Positions 1-10,785 of a DNA stretch of 64,000 nt are shown in pieces. The first letter of the stretch is position 1, and every line of letters starts with the position of its first letter. Under the pieces are notes generated by a model. The model saw only the letters and a list, made by a program, of their open reading frames with translations. It was not told the origin of the DNA and made no database searches. A program made the translations under genes and the position numbers. The DNA is taken from NCBI RefSeq assembly GCF_035222485.1, contig NC_085923.1:620001-684000 (forward strand), written 5' to 3'. The stretch is from Podospora pseudoanserina. Lineage: Eukaryota; Ascomycota; Sordariomycetes; Sordariales; Podosporaceae.

Positions 1-228
1 AGAAAAAGGCGTAAGTTAAATAGAGAAGACTCGAATTCCAAGTTTGTGAGGCTCTGTGATCTGGAAGAGGCCCGCATTGAAGGGAGGGTGGTGGAGGAAG
101 AGGTGGTAGCCAAGGAGGATGTGGAGCAGCCAGAGCCAGCCCAGCCTGTGCGGCGCAGCGCACGTCATCGGGTTCAAACCAGGCGCAAGCGAGAAGCAGA
201 TGCAATGTCTGACTCTGACAGTGGTTGA
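1..228 (+). CDS. C-terminal end of an unrecognised charged protein, cut by the window edge
   Basis: An open frame runs from base 1 to a stop at 226-228 and has no start inside the window, so only the C-terminus of something larger is seen. The 75 or so residues are very rich in Arg, Lys and Glu, with a basic RRSARHRVQTRRKR stretch followed by an acidic SDSDSG end. I recognise no domain. It sits beside a decayed Helitron helicase, so it could be the tail of a transposon protein or of a host nuclear protein. Low confidence that it is a functional gene. Confidence 0.3.
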   Translation, partial: RKRRKLNREDSNSKFVRLCDLEEARIEGRVVEEEVVAKEDVEQPEPAQPVRRSARHRVQTRRKREADAMSDSDSG

Positions 229-359
229 ACTACATTTTGGTATAACTCCATAGAAATTGACCCAATATTAGTCTTGTTGTGGCCAGTGTGAGCATTCAGG
301 GTAATCTCAACAAGGTTGTGTGGCTGGTGTGGTGGTGGTGGACCAGATCCACATGTGGT

Positions 360-800
360 CCATTTCCTGGTCATCCAACCTACCCCTCTACATCCTCATC
401 CTCGCTCCCTATATCCCAACCAAGCAGGCTCCTCCGGGCGATCCTGCTCCGCTACGGCATCTAACACCTGCAGTTGCCTAGTTGTATAATCGGACAACTT
501 CAACTACACTGCTCGTGATGGTGTCTCGCCATAGATCCTGCTGCAGTCGAAGGGCTTCTCGAACATCAGCCCGTCGAGTGTCTTCACCCAGGAGACGGCT
601 ACGTAGGAGAGGCCAGAAGCGAACTCTGGTGCTAAGATATCGCAGGCAATCTTGTCGAGAGTGATGTCCTATGACTTGTGGACAGTCATTGCGTAGCTCA
701 CCAATAAAGGAAACTGCTCTCTATAACAGAAGCTAGCGCTAATTATAAAATCCTACCGTACGCGAAGAATGGGAACCACCAGCTTCTCTCCTCTGCGGAG
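360..800 (-). pseudogene. Decayed Helitron/PIF1-like helicase, C-terminal part
   Basis: Read on the minus strand, this stretch gives the C-terminal signature of PIF1-family helicases: QFPLLVSYAMTVHKS, then an in-frame stop where the family has the Q of HKSQG, then ITLDKIACDI and GLSYVAVSWVKTLDGLMF (family: AVSRVKTL). The upstream VVPILR block and the downstream acidic tail follow in the same frame. In fungi such fragments usually come from Helitron rolling-circle transposons. The stop (CAG to TAG) and the R-to-W change (CGG to TGG) are both C-to-T, as RIP would cause. No N-terminal helicase motifs or Rep domain were seen, so this is a broken remnant. Confidence 0.75.
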
Positions 801-1331
801 CTCCTCAAGTGGTGGGGTTGGCTCGGCACGGCTGATTCAGGGGTCTCAGGGGTATTGTCACCGCAGGGCAAACCACTGTGCCAAACTTGCTATGATTGCT
901 ATTAAAAGCTATAAGGGTTAGGGTTGAAATAACATGAACAGCAAAGAGGGTGGGGTGCGACTTGTTATTGCAACACCCTATAAGCGAGTCCGGAAACAGC
1001 AAAACGTTTTCCTCGACCAGAAAGAACAGTGTAAATCATGCTTTTGGCGGCTTGTTTTATGGTTGAACCAGGCCAAAGTCAATCTGATGCAGCCCTCCCT
1101 GGTTTCAACGCTCTGAACGAAGCCTAATCCCGGAACAGGAATGCGGCCAGGACCAAAAGGCGTATGGTTCGCAATAGTTGGTCGCAGAAAGCCATGGCAT
1201 TGCTTGGCCAACACGATGCCCCTTTTAAGGGACGGTTCAAATACTACCAATGTGCGAGCTCGTGATGGAGATCGCGTCTCTGACTGCACACCACCAAAGT
1301 CTGGAGTCTCCATCTCCCACTCAACGTGACC
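801..1331. other. Intergenic, nothing recognised
   Basis: Short open frames on both strands have no family resemblance. The last part should contain the promoter and leader of the membrane-protein gene that starts at 1332. Confidence 0.5.
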
Positions 1332-2995
1332 ATGAGGTGTTCTGGATGCTGTATCGCGTTTTTTGCTATTGGTACGTCGTCTCGAGGAAGCAGCTCACTC
1401 TCCTCCTCGTTGTACCCATTACTAACACATTTCCGACAGTGAGCGTGGTTGCCAACTTTTTGCTTTTGCTCACTTGTGTCTCTCACAACGTCAAAGACCT
1501 CGCCCTCTATCGCGTCAATGTCACCCGTCTGGCCGAGGACCTGCACAGTCAGGTGTTGAACAAAACAGAAGATACCTCGCCGAAAGATCTTCTTCACCCA
1601 AATTTACCAACTTATTGGTTGTGGGGGGTATCAGGCATCTGCGACGACTATCCCGACAAAGCAGTTTGTCGACGGAGGTTCTTGCCAACGCAAGATATCC
1701 TGACACTTGTCGAGCACTCCTTGACAAGCGGAACTGATGATGGCACCCATGATGAAACCATCAGCAAGGTCTTGACGACATGGAACAGCACACTCACCCA
1801 CCTCGACTCCCCTGAACAGCATGATAGGGCAGCAAAATTCGCCGCTATATCCAAAGCTGGCGTCGCCATCATCATTGTCGTCATCATCTTGGATATTTTG
1901 CTGCTTGGTCCATCGCTTTGGTGGCATTCGAGCAAAAAGCGTCTGCCCCGTGTTTTCTATCTCATCTCCGCTGTCTACGGGATGATAGCGATGGGGGCGG
2001 GGATTGTGATGGCGGTCGCGTTGCCTCATGGTTTTCACGTGGCGGTCATTGCAAGAGAAACCGGGGTGATGACACTCATCATCCTGTTTGTCGGCGCCGG
2101 AATAAGGCTTGTTACAAGTCTCATTGGCTGCTGTTTTTCCTGTTTGGACTCAGACAGTTTAGGTCCGTCGAGACTGCCAGAGTGGTCAAGGCGAGGGGGA
2201 GTTGGGCAACGGCCGGTAGTGCGACGAGGGGTTAGATCCGAGATGACTCTTGCCAAGCAAGCTGTACGCCACGAGGAGAATAGGGTCAGGTCGGAGACAC
2301 CCGAGAGTGACCGAGTCGAGGATAAAGAGGGAAGCAGGTTGAGGCCGAGGAAACCACTTGGTGATCAAGGGACGTACAACGAAAAGATTGGCTATCTTGG
2401 AGAGAAATGCGTATGTCCAGCCCCCAATCACTGTCCCCGTTGCATGTCAACTGACCTGAGCGGCTCAGATATTTGACCTTTTTAGCCTGCACAACCTACC
2501 CAACTGGTCCGGTGAGACAAACTGGACCAGCAGTCTACGCAGCCTTCAAAATCTGTTCGAAGATTTCCCAATCCACCAAGAGAAGCACCACGCTGATTTC
2601 ACCTATCACGACACAACGGGGGCAATGCGTGAAGCGCTCCGTCAAGAGGGGGTGCGAGTCTCTCCTAGCTGGTCAAACAACACAAAGTATCACATAGAGG
2701 TCAAGACCACAGAGGGGAGATGTTGGGCACCGATGAAAGTGAGCGTCAATCAGACAAGGCTGGTAAGTGTCTACCTGGTTCCTCTCTCAGAGCTTGTGAT
2801 GTTGACAGTTTTCTGCAGATGGAAAACTACGAGGGTGATGCGAACAATGTCTACATACTGGTCAGGGTGTTTGATGTGCGAGAGCGTCATGTGGGGTTGA
2901 GGTGGTTTCCCGAGCCTCGGCGGAGGGAGAATTTGAAGTTTAAAGGGCCGAAAGAGGGCTATTATGAGGTTATGACGAAGAATATTTACGTGTAA
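1332..2995 (+). CDS. SUR7/PalI-like four-TM plasma-membrane protein
   Basis: Proposed exons are 1332-1371, 1440-2410, 2469-2762 and 2819-2995, giving 493 residues. The first intron (1372-1439, GTACGT, branch ACTAAC, CAG) joins MRCSGCCIAFFAI to VSVVANFLLLLTCVS in frame. The other two introns have GTATGT and GTAAGT donors and also keep the frame. Four hydrophobic segments are seen: residues about 5-25, then after an extracellular loop of about 150 residues containing GVSGICDDY, three more (AGVAIIIVVIILDILLLG, a YLISAVYGMIAMGAGIVMA block, and one from TGVMTLIILFVGAG to IGCCFSC). This TM1-loop-TM2-3-4 layout is that of SUR7/PalI proteins, which mark eisosomes or act in pH sensing. A long cytosolic tail follows. 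The tail exons could belong to a separate gene, but the splices join cleanly. Family call is by topology, not strong motifs. Confidence 0.65.
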
Positions 2996-3664
2996 GGTAG
3001 TAGTGTTTTGTTGTTTGGCAGCAAGCTCTGGACAAAATACCTGGCTGCATGTCTTGGAAAAGTATAATGATTGTCAACCTACATCCTTTCGAAAGTAAAT
3101 AGGCTTTAAAAGATAGCTGAAAGGCATAAGGAGAGAGATGGGGGCATATTGACTTTCTTTTGCAGTCACATGGTATGCAGTTCGGTGGCCAAAACATGAA
3201 TTCGGATTTCTGTTTCTATCTATTCCAACCCAAGTGATTCTAAAGGGCCTTCCACAAGCCGTGCAAAGCAAAAGTAGTATAGAAAAAGCGGACCAGGAAA
3301 GAAGTAACGTTCCAAAATCTTCTAAAAGAACTGCCCAAACTGCCAAGATAATAGTTCCTTGCCAGCAAGTTCTATCGTCCACCTATCCTCAAGTCCCTCC
3401 AGACACTTGATGCTGGCCAGTCTGTCACAAGCTGAAGGACCCCCAAATTCCAAGGCCACCGAGAAGCTGATCAACACGAGCAACCCTGACCTCGTCGGAC
3501 TTGACACTTGAATTACGAGAGGTTCACCACCTCCTCCCAACGCGCAAATCTTGGACCACCTGGAATTTGGCTCTAATAGAATTGTTGAACATCTCTACCC
3601 ATGAATTCAAACTCTGGGTGAGAATTCAGCTGACAGACCCAGGCCACAACGAGCCATTGCGAAG
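2996..3664. other. Weak coding signal on minus strand, unresolved
   Basis: Minus-strand frames of about 60-70 residues near 3,322-3,540 and 3,573-3,761 have protein-like composition and could be 3' exons of the gene suggested at 3665-3952. I could not find splice sites that join them without doubt. Confidence 0.25.
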
Positions 3665-3952
3665 TTACCAGCCTGGTCTCCTCGATGCTCGTAGGCGTTG
3701 CGAACGACGAATTTGACCCCCTGAATGTCGCGGCCCTGAACATTCTGGGAAGGCTTGCCATTGGGTGCCCAGCTCGCTTGATACAATGGCTGCTCCGGAA
3801 GTCTCCCCCACGACTCCCTTGGCTGGACGTTCGTTGTCACGCACATATACGACGACAACAAAAGTACCTAGTTCCTCATTGGGTTGGATATACCTCTGAG
3901 GCTGTACGATGAAGTGTCCATAGTTGCGAATGGAAACAGACTGCTGCGACAT
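3665..3952 (-). CDS. Hypothetical protein, exon structure unresolved
   Basis: A Met at 3952 opens MSQQSVSIRNYGHFIVQPQR and continues with YIQPNEELGTFVVVVYVRD, which looks like real protein rather than random frame. The same DNA in another minus frame also gives a plausible peptide (EQPLYQASWAPNGKPSQN, then QGVKFVVRNAYEHRG), so one or more introns or a frameshift is likely between them. No domain is recognised. The start is chosen for its local coding quality; an upstream in-frame Met at 4186 precedes a poor, proline-rich stretch. Confidence 0.3.
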   Translation of the reverse strand: MSQQSVSIRNYGHFIVQPQRYIQPNEELGTFVVVVYVRDNERPAKGVVGETSGAAIVSSELGTQWQAFPECSGPRHSGGQIRRSQRLRASRRPGW

Positions 3953-5043
3953 TTTCCCACATGTACTCGAAGTTTTGGCGTAGTGTGGTTGAAAGTGATG
4001 ACGGGATGTGTATGTGAGAGGGCGATGGTTCTGTGGATATGCTGAGTGTCTTTGGAACCCTTCTCTTGGGTACTCTGGCTGGAATTGAATTCGAAGAGTA
4101 TTTAAACAACTCGGGGAGTGGCCTTGGTGACCTGGACACTCGTGGCACAAACGCAGGAGACTTGCGGCCAAGATCAGGGGCGCCAAGGGGGTGGCGATGG
4201 ATCAAGTTTCGTCGCAACAAACGGTCACGCAGGACTCTACCTACCTGGCAGCATGACCGCAACACCAGGTGCACGTCGGGCGGCTGAGACACAATGATTA
4301 TGGCATTTATGAGATGAAAAGTATCTCGTAGTAAAATGGGAGCCGGGTTTCCAATACAGTAGACGCCCATAGCACCTGTTACAATGCCATCTGTAGTTTG
4401 CACGGCTGACTGCGATGCAACGCAACCTCCATCTGGACTCGGTCTGAGCCTTGAACACGCCCACATGCTCTGTCTGGAACGAACTCCAAACACCCAGAGG
4501 GACCTGGTGAACAAAAACTAAACTCCCATCAAACGAGCAGCCGCGTCAGTGACTGTCAGCTTTTACATTGAGACCATGTCATCACCGATGCGCGGCTGAG
4601 GCAGTGCGCCGTTATTCCTGCCTCCTTTCCCACCCTTACTGGAGGTCACAACCAATGTTGGCCTCGTTCTACAGCCCTCGTGAGATAGGGTTTCGACAAC
4701 TGATTCAACGACGGTTGCCACCCAAGGGCAATGGGTACCGGGTAGCGTCAGCCACCCAGCAAGAATTTGCGCCACCGCGCCACGAGGCTTCCACCGTTGT
4801 GGTGTCCCAGCTTTCGCAATACCCCACAGATCACTTTAAACTCCAACGAGCATTGCTTTCCTACGCCAAGGATCTGCCTCAGCTGCTCAGCAGAAACCAA
4901 CGTTTCTCTTTGTGCCTCAACTCCCCCCTGAACCCACCTCCCCTAGGCCGCCCGCAAGTCGGCTGCCGGCCGCTCCCCAGCCAGTCACTCCCCCATTATC
5001 AATACCCCCGACATTTCCGACACTTACAAGTCCATAAGTCGCA
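3953..5043. other. Intergenic, no gene recognised
   Basis: Open frames here (one of about 200 residues ending at 5176 on the plus strand) have low-quality composition until about 5040, where resemblance to the small membrane-protein family begins. Nothing else is recognised. Confidence 0.4.
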
Positions 5044-5374
5044 CAAAACATTCATATTCATCGCCGCAGTACCACTGTGGCCTCCTCCAGCAATCAGATA
5101 TCTCATCCACTTTATTGGTGGTCATGTTGCAACGAACTGTTTTGGGGAGGGTCAGACTTGTCTGGGAATCAACTAGTATAGTCTTTGGTCAGGGAGGAAC
5201 AATGAAAATGGGGTACAACAGCGCAGAAGTTACAAGGGCTTGGAGGAGGGGGTGATAAGTGACGAGGATGAAGAGACGCTGTATTACAAGGATGAGAGTC
5301 AGGCTGTGGAGATGGAAACCTTTTACCAAAGTGGGGAGGCAAAAAAAGCAGGACGGTATGGGTTGACACCTTGA
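5044..5374 (+). pseudogene. Decayed third copy of the NCFGEGQTC small membrane-protein family
   Basis: The plus frame gives a hydrophobic stretch (TFIFIAAVPLWPPPA), then ATNCFGEGQTCLGIN, then a TAG stop, and continues in the same frame through an acidic SDEDEETLYYKDESQAVEME tail to a TGA at 5372-5374. The two intact-looking copies at 14903-15430 and 15718-16200 share the CFGEGQTC-type core and the DD-D-ETLYG tail. The stop lies where copy A has Trp (GIDW), so TGG to TAG explains it. The N-terminal half of the family, including KDGCLW, is not found upstream. Probably a dead copy, though a shorter protein ending at 5176 cannot be ruled out. Confidence 0.65.
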
Positions 5375-5526
5375 TACGCCGATGGATTGTCATATCGCTC
5401 AAACATATCGATATATCCATGGTATAAGCCTGATCCCCCTCACTCTCTTATCACCCAAAGCCTCACGCTGAGATCAAAACATTAACCCAAAAGATACAAC
5501 AACCAGACCCTCAAACAATCCACAAA

Positions 5527-6804
5527 CTACGGCAACCACCAACCAAAACGCCTCTGATCCATGGTTCTCACCGCCAAACTATAACTCAGCAACATTCCAG
5601 GCCAGTCCTCACCATAAATCTTGAGAATAGCCTGCATATCCGCTACCGAAGGGCGGTTCCCAACACCCACCCTACCCTGAATCAAAGCCTGCAACCCTCT
5701 GACTTCAGCAATCTTCCCCTCCTCGTCCTCGGTCGCCGGCCGCAAAACTCGAACAAGACAAGAATCATTCATATTCATCTTGGTAATCATAACGTGCGCT
5801 GGAGATCCAGGGGGCGGCTCGAGTAGGCACTGCAGACGGACTTCTTCATGTTGCTCCTCCAGGCTGGTTCCATAGTTTGGACCAAATAGAAGCCGCATCT
5901 TTTCTGGCGTGTCCTGACCTGTGATAATGAGGCGGTATAGAGGCAAGCCAAAAACTGTATCAGCAACCATTGTTTTCCATAAAAGTCTGCAAGCGGACGG
6001 GAACGATGCGCACCCTATTCCACTACGTTTTGAACCGTCTTCAAGACAAAGCGATTTCATCAAATCTCGGGCCTCCGGGTCGTTAGGCACCTTTGTAGTG
6101 TAATAGTCATGGGCGTCGAGCTTTGGAAGAGGGACGGTAGCAGGTGAAGCGGTGGCAGCAGGTGCGCGACATGTTTCCTTGTGCACTATCCAGTACGCCC
6201 TCTGGCACTCTCTCGAGTGATACCACGCCCGGCCGCACTGCGCACACCGTTTGAGCGCTTCGAAAAACGACGCCTGACCCATCCGGCAGCCATGACACCT
6301 TGTAGAATCGCCCAGTTTAACCGGCTCTCGAAAAACCATCTCCAACGCCGGAGTGAGCGGGAGAAAGAAATCCTCTCGGCGCTTCTCCAAGATCACCCGC
6401 TCTTTCGGCGTGCAGACGCCCACTTTGCAAAGCGCCGGTGTCACGCCGTGCTTATTCAGCTCATCTTCGATCGCCTGCGCCATCTCGGGTTCCAAGGTGG
6501 ACCATGAGCCAGGTAAGAGGGCCGTAGCTTTAGGGTTGAATCCCTCGGGTATGAGAAAGGCGTCCAAGAGATGGGGAACCGTCGCTTCAGCTTTCCCTTG
6601 TGTTGTTGGCATTGAAAGTATTTGACACGGGCTGGCCTGCTTCATAAAATCAATCTCTGGGTTGACGGCTATAAGAATGTCGGAGGGGTTCTTGATCTCA
6701 ACATGGCAGACGCCAAAAACCCAGTGGTTGCGACCAAACAGGTTGGGTAACTCCATATCCGCCGGGCCCGGGAGGTTGTTGAACGAGCGAACCTTTTCCT
6801 CCAT
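5527..6804 (-). CDS. MYND-type zinc-finger protein
   Basis: From the first Met the protein has 425 residues. A MYND finger lies at about residues 169-213: CHGC, then CAQCGRAWYHSRECQRAYW and a final HKETC, with the spaced Cys/His pairs expected for two zinc ions. MYND fingers bind proline-rich peptides of partner proteins. The C-terminal 200 residues look like the uncharacterised region seen in many fungal MYND proteins. Coding-like sequence continues about 55 codons upstream of the first Met (for example CLVRLVDQQFRCKVIDYE and LICQNDRPLLIITHTEI) with no Met, so the true start is probably in an upstream exon or has been lost. The gene lies tail-away from the MATE transporter on the same strand. 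Confidence 0.82.
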   Translation of the reverse strand: MEEKVRSFNNLPGPADMELPNLFGRNHWVFGVCHVEIKNPSDILIAVNPEIDFMKQASPCQILSMPTTQGKAEATVPHLLDAFLIPEGFNPKATALLPGSWSTLEPEMAQAIEDELNKHGVTPALCKVGVCTPKERVILEKRREDFFLPLTPALEMVFREPVKLGDSTRCHGCRMGQASFFEALKRCAQCGRAWYHSRECQRAYWIVHKETCRAPAATASPATVPLPKLDAHDYYTTKVPNDPEARDLMKSLCLEDGSKRSGIGCASFPSACRLLWKTMVADTVFGLPLYRLIITGQDTPEKMRLLFGPNYGTSLEEQHEEVRLQCLLEPPPGSPAHVMITKMNMNDSCLVRVLRPATEDEEGKIAEVRGLQALIQGRVGVGNRPSVADMQAILKIYGEDWPGMLLSYSLAVRTMDQRRFGWWLP

Positions 6805-6984
6805 AATTTCTGTGTGTGTGATGATAAGTAGCGGTCGGTCGTTCTGGCAAATGAGGGATGAAGCACTGCTCTCGTAGTCAATGACTTTGCAGCGAAACTG
6901 TTGATCAACTAAGCGAACAAGGCAACTGGAGAAGAACTGAAGCTGAAGGCAAACAGGCCCAGAGTGTCGAAAGCTCCCGGAAGG

Positions 6985-7095
6985 AGCAGACAGTTATTCG
7001 GTGACGGCAGTTTGAAACTTGGATGTCATGGTCCATATGCGCTACTGCCAGTTCGGAAAGTGCGCTGTACAGAGCAGGAAGGATGGTGCAATGAT
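6985..7095 (-). pseudogene. Stray fragment resembling the first exon of the adjacent MATE gene
   Basis: On the minus strand the peptide ILPALYSALSELAVAHMDHD matches [20 protein letters not shown] of the MATE gene (coded near 8,470-8,540), and the DNA beneath is also similar. The fragment lies just after the 3' end of that gene and has no TM repertoire of its own. It looks like a leftover of a tandem duplication or of gene conversion, and it abuts the 5' side of the MYND gene, whose start is unclear. Confidence 0.6.
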
Positions 7096-7107
7096 TGTGA
7101 ATCGCTA

Positions 7108-8673
7108 TCACTCCCTAAACACCTCCAACCTCGCCCTTCCCGTCATCAGGGTGCAAAGCCAGAGGCCATCAATAACCAAAACATCAAGGAAGCTAAACAC
7201 TAGACTACCGCCAAACACAAAACTGTGGTACGTCCAAGCATTGCCTTCATCCAGCTCCTTGACTTGACATACAATAGCCCAAGGTAAGACATACAAAAGG
7301 TTGCTAACAAGACTCTGGTACAAGTACCACTTGGGCCTTGTAGCAAGCAAAACAGTGGCCAGTTGAGTAGACGCTGCATAAAAGATGTAGCACCAGTCTA
7401 TCGTGCGCCACATGTACGCCGTCACCTCTGCAACCTCGTCTGAAGCACTCAAATACTTTGCAAATGACCCAGCACCCCAGATGGAGAGGGAAATCGCCAG
7501 CGGGATCTCCACGAGTATGGCCAGCCCAAAGGATGTCAGGGCTGGCTTCACAACCCTGAATATCGCAGGCTTAAATGCCACTTTTCCAGGTCTGCGTGTC
7601 GTTGTCCCAATCTCTCGTCTCCACGCACCCCACCGGTGACCAACAAAGGCGAGAGCTGTGGCTTCCAGAGACTGAACTGGTACCATGACAAGACCCCATC
7701 GAATGGTATTAAACACGCCCCAAGCAGTGGCGTAGGTAGACCCCATGGACACAATATTACTTACCAACCAGAGGTAGAGCGCATTTCTAACGGCAGACTC
7801 AATAAGCGTGAGAATGCCTGGACGGATGAGAACAGCCAGTGCCCTCACGCTTGGCGCTATCGTTTCCTGCGCCTTGTATTGTGGCCAGCTGGTCCTCCAG
7901 AGAAAATAGACCAAGCCACAAATCGCGGCAGCCATGTTGCACGCCAGCTGAATGCCGGCCTGCATGTTTACGGTCGGTGTGTGGTTGCCAACGTGAAAAG
8001 TTGAAATGAGGAGAAGGTCCAAAATGATGTTGATGCCAAACTTGGCACTACTGATGACCAACGGAACATCGGGCTTGTCTAGGGCGCGCGTGGCAGATGC
8101 AACAGCTGTCTCGAGAGCCGAGCTGAGGGCAGAAAAGGCGCTGATACGGATGTACGTGAGGCTAACGCCGCGAACTTCGATTGGAACGAAGCCCTTGGCA
8201 AAGGTGGAGGCACCACCGAGGAGGGCGAGACTCATGATCAGGCCGAGAAAAGTCTGGAAGAGGATGAGGGTGTGCGAGAGTGAGAGTCGGGCGGCAAGAG
8301 AGCGAGAAGATTTGTCCCCAATGATGACCCTTGAGGTATGTTAGCATTCAGTTCCCAGGCATAAGGGAACAAAAGGGCAAAGGTACCAAGCAGCTCGCGG
8401 TAGCCCTTCATTGAGCACCTCGGCAAGAACTCCAATGTATGTATACACATCGGTTGTGACAACCATGCTGCGGTCGATGTTGGCGACCCATAGTTTGGAA
8501 AGTGTGCCGTAAAGAGCAGGAAGAATGAACGAGGCTGTGTTGAAAACCAGTGCACCAGCGTAAAAACTTCGAAAGTCGTTCTGAAGCAGCGATTCATCTT
8601 GAAGGTGGCGGCCGTCGTCACTGTCTCCGCGGTTGTTGTCCGAGGGCGAGGCCCGATTTTCTTGGGCTACCAT
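7108..8673 (-). CDS. MATE-family multidrug/toxin efflux transporter
   Basis: Exons 8673-8387 and 8329-7108 (intron 8386-8330, GTACCT donor, GCTAAC branch, AAG acceptor) give about 502 residues. The joint reads [16 protein letters not shown] in frame. About twelve hydrophobic segments follow the MATE plan, with typical stretches such as [33 protein letters not shown] and [24 protein letters not shown] proteins export organic cations or metabolites using H+ or Na+ gradients at the plasma or vacuolar membrane. An in-frame Met at 8844 would add 57 residues, but those look like leader sequence. A small duplicated piece of exon 1 lies just past the 3' end. Confidence 0.88.
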
Positions 8674-9539
8674 TCTGTAATCCAGTCGATTCCGGAGATG
8701 ATGGAGAAGGAATGACATGGCCCAGTTGAAGTGGCGAACACCTTCCTTCTGATAAGTTTTCCATCTGTTGAGGAAAGGTGCGCCATCGAGCGGGGTATGC
8801 TGCAGGCTGTTGAATTTCAGGTTAGGTAACGAGGACAGTGCCAAAAGTTGACCAGTAGACAGTCTCGGACGCGGTAGGCCTCAAGGCATCATGGGATCAT
8901 TTCGACTCCATAGCATTGCTTGCATTGGTCTCTTCTCAATATATGCCCTGAAGGGGATTAGTCATACTGAAGAAAGGTACCTAACTACACGAAAGGGTTG
9001 GGATGATACCTATCAAGGACATTTTCTGCATAGCTGAAAGTTGGTTGGTTTACCCTCTCTTGACGGTATTAACTGACATTTCGGATGATATGAAGCATAT
9101 TGATAGATTTGAGACGTTTTAGTAGAGATGAATGTCATCCGTTATGTTTAGTTGGGTGATGCTTTGTTATCGAAGTAATTCTGAAGAACAATATCATCTC
9201 AACCCCAAGTTCTTGACTTGGCGGAAACTTGAACTGCTGCATCGGGAGCAGGAGCAACGGGAGCAACTGAAAGGTCAGCGACTCTCCACACGTGATGCCG
9301 TCTCATAAAGAACGATTGCTCTTGATACGGCGCACCTTCCTCCAAATGAGAACTCCACCAAAGATACGGCCGTCTCGCTTCTCCACGGGTTTGGTACTAT
9401 GGATCTTGAGGTGCCCACGGGTCATCGCGGCCGCAAATCCTGCCTTGGCCAGTTGGTATTTATACGTCTTCAACGATCCTTCTCCCTCTCAGCCCATCAT
9501 CGCTTTGCAACCCAACAAACCGTCTTCCCAACTCTCGCC
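8674..9539. other. Divergent promoter region, nothing else recognised
   Basis: This gap separates the minus-strand MATE gene from the plus-strand secreted-protein gene. No coding or repeat signal is recognised. Confidence 0.5.
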
Positions 9540-10250
9540 ATGTATCTCGCGACCACCCTCGCCTTGCTCCTCAGCAGCATCAGTACTGTGACCGCCAGCC
9601 GGTCCTGGGTCGTAACTGCGCAAGACTACGGCAATGCCACTTTCGTCACCGGCGTTGATGATGTCTCGGAGCAATTCAAGATTCAATGGGTCGAAGGCGG
9701 CAACCCCTCCGATGTCATCATTGGCCACATCCCCGGCGGCGGCCTTGAGGCTAGGGATGACAAGATGTCTACTGTCACGGTCGAGACGATATTCGTTGTG
9801 GACACGGCTACCAGCTACTCCTCCACAGCCACCACCATAGTCAGCACCCTCGTGGGTGAGTCCCCGAGCCCGGCCGGGGCCACCCAAGCACCCAACACCG
9901 TTCCCAAATGGGCTCTAGACGTGTTCACACAAGGTGACACCTGGTGTCCCCGTGGTGTCTACTCCACCATCTCGCTCCTCCGGTACGGGACATTCTGTCT
10001 CAAGACGCCAGCCGGCACCACCAGCGCAAGAATTCCACAAGGCATGATGGGCGGATGCAGCAGTAAGTTTGCCTTGTTTTCCCCGCAAGAGAATATCTTT
10101 CCAGTTGACTGACCATAATATGCAGCTACCTTATTCCAAGACGAGAACTGCTCCGTTGGCCCCGTTCACATCGAGGACGAAGAGATGTGTATGCGGTTGC
10201 GCGGTAGCAGCGGTGTTGTCGAGCTCAAGTCATTCGTCGTTGCTTGCTAG
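9540..10250 (+). CDS. Small secreted protein, unknown function
   Basis: Exons 9540-10062 and 10126-10250 (GTAAGT donor, TGACTGAC branch, GCAG acceptor) encode 215 residues. The start is chosen at MYLATTLALLLSSISTVTAS, a clear signal peptide. The mature part has a Ser/Thr-rich middle (STVTVETIFVVDTATSYSST) and at least six Cys in its second half, including DTWCPRG, GTFCLKT, GGCS, ENCSVG and EEMCMRL. This fits an extracellular protein held by disulphides. No family is recognised. Confidence 0.75.
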
Positions 10251-10492
10251 ATAGCAAGGGAAGTGATGCAAGTCAAGGATCATAAAATGGTTTCTGGAAG
10301 ATAGACATGGATAGCAGTAGAGAATCTAGCCCACTTCATTCATGGCGTTTTTGTCGATTCGTGCCCAGTATTTTATGACCCAGGTGTTAAGTCAGCCCAC
10401 AACAAGTTCTTTAATCGCAAGGTAACTCAAGACCTTGTCAACAAAACGTGAAGTAAAAAGGAAAGCTTTTTTGCAGCAAAAGAACATGTGGA

Positions 10493-10578
10493 CTCTCCCG
10501 CCGGGAATTGAACCCGGGTCTCGAGCGTTGACGTCTGAAGATGACAAGCTCACATACTGACCACTATACTACGGAAGA
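10493..10578 (-). tRNA. tRNA-Asp(GTC) with a short intron
   Basis: The acceptor stem TCTTCCG pairs with CGGGAGA, the D arm GTATAGTGGTCAGTAT and the T arm CCGGGTTCAATTCCCGG are intact, and discriminator G follows. The anticodon stem TGAGC pairs with GCTCG around loop TTGTCA-C, giving anticodon GTC. About 14 nt (TCTTCAGACGTCAA) sit after position 37, the standard site of nuclear tRNA introns. A second copy lies at 43788-43868. Confidence 0.93.
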
Positions 10579-10698
10579 CTTACAGATGTTGTCACCTGTC
10601 GTAGCTGTGTGAGGTGCCGGAAGCTGGGCCAAAGACGTCTAGGCCTGTGGGCGTTGCGTGGAAAAGAAAGATAAGGGTGGAGGCAAGAGGTGCAAAAA

Positions 10699-10785
10699 CG
10701 ATCCGCCCAGGGGTCGAACCTGGAACCTCCTGATTATTTGATTGGGTAATCGTAGTCAGACGCGCTGCCATTACGCCAGCGGACC
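10699..10785 (-). tRNA. tRNA-Arg(ACG) with a short intron
   Basis: Acceptor halves GGTCCGC and GCGGATC pair (one G-T), the T arm is CCAGGTTCGACCCCTGG, and the anticodon stem TCTGA faces TCAGG around CTACGA, giving anticodon ACG, as in other eukaryotic tRNA-Arg(ACG). About 15 nt follow position 37 as an intron. A run of five T on the minus strand directly after the gene would end Pol III transcription. Confidence 0.92.

Noticed and set aside
1250-1331. Earlier in-frame start for the SUR7-like gene
   Set aside because: The frame upstream crosses what is better explained as an intron; starting at 1332 with a splice gives a proper first TM segment.
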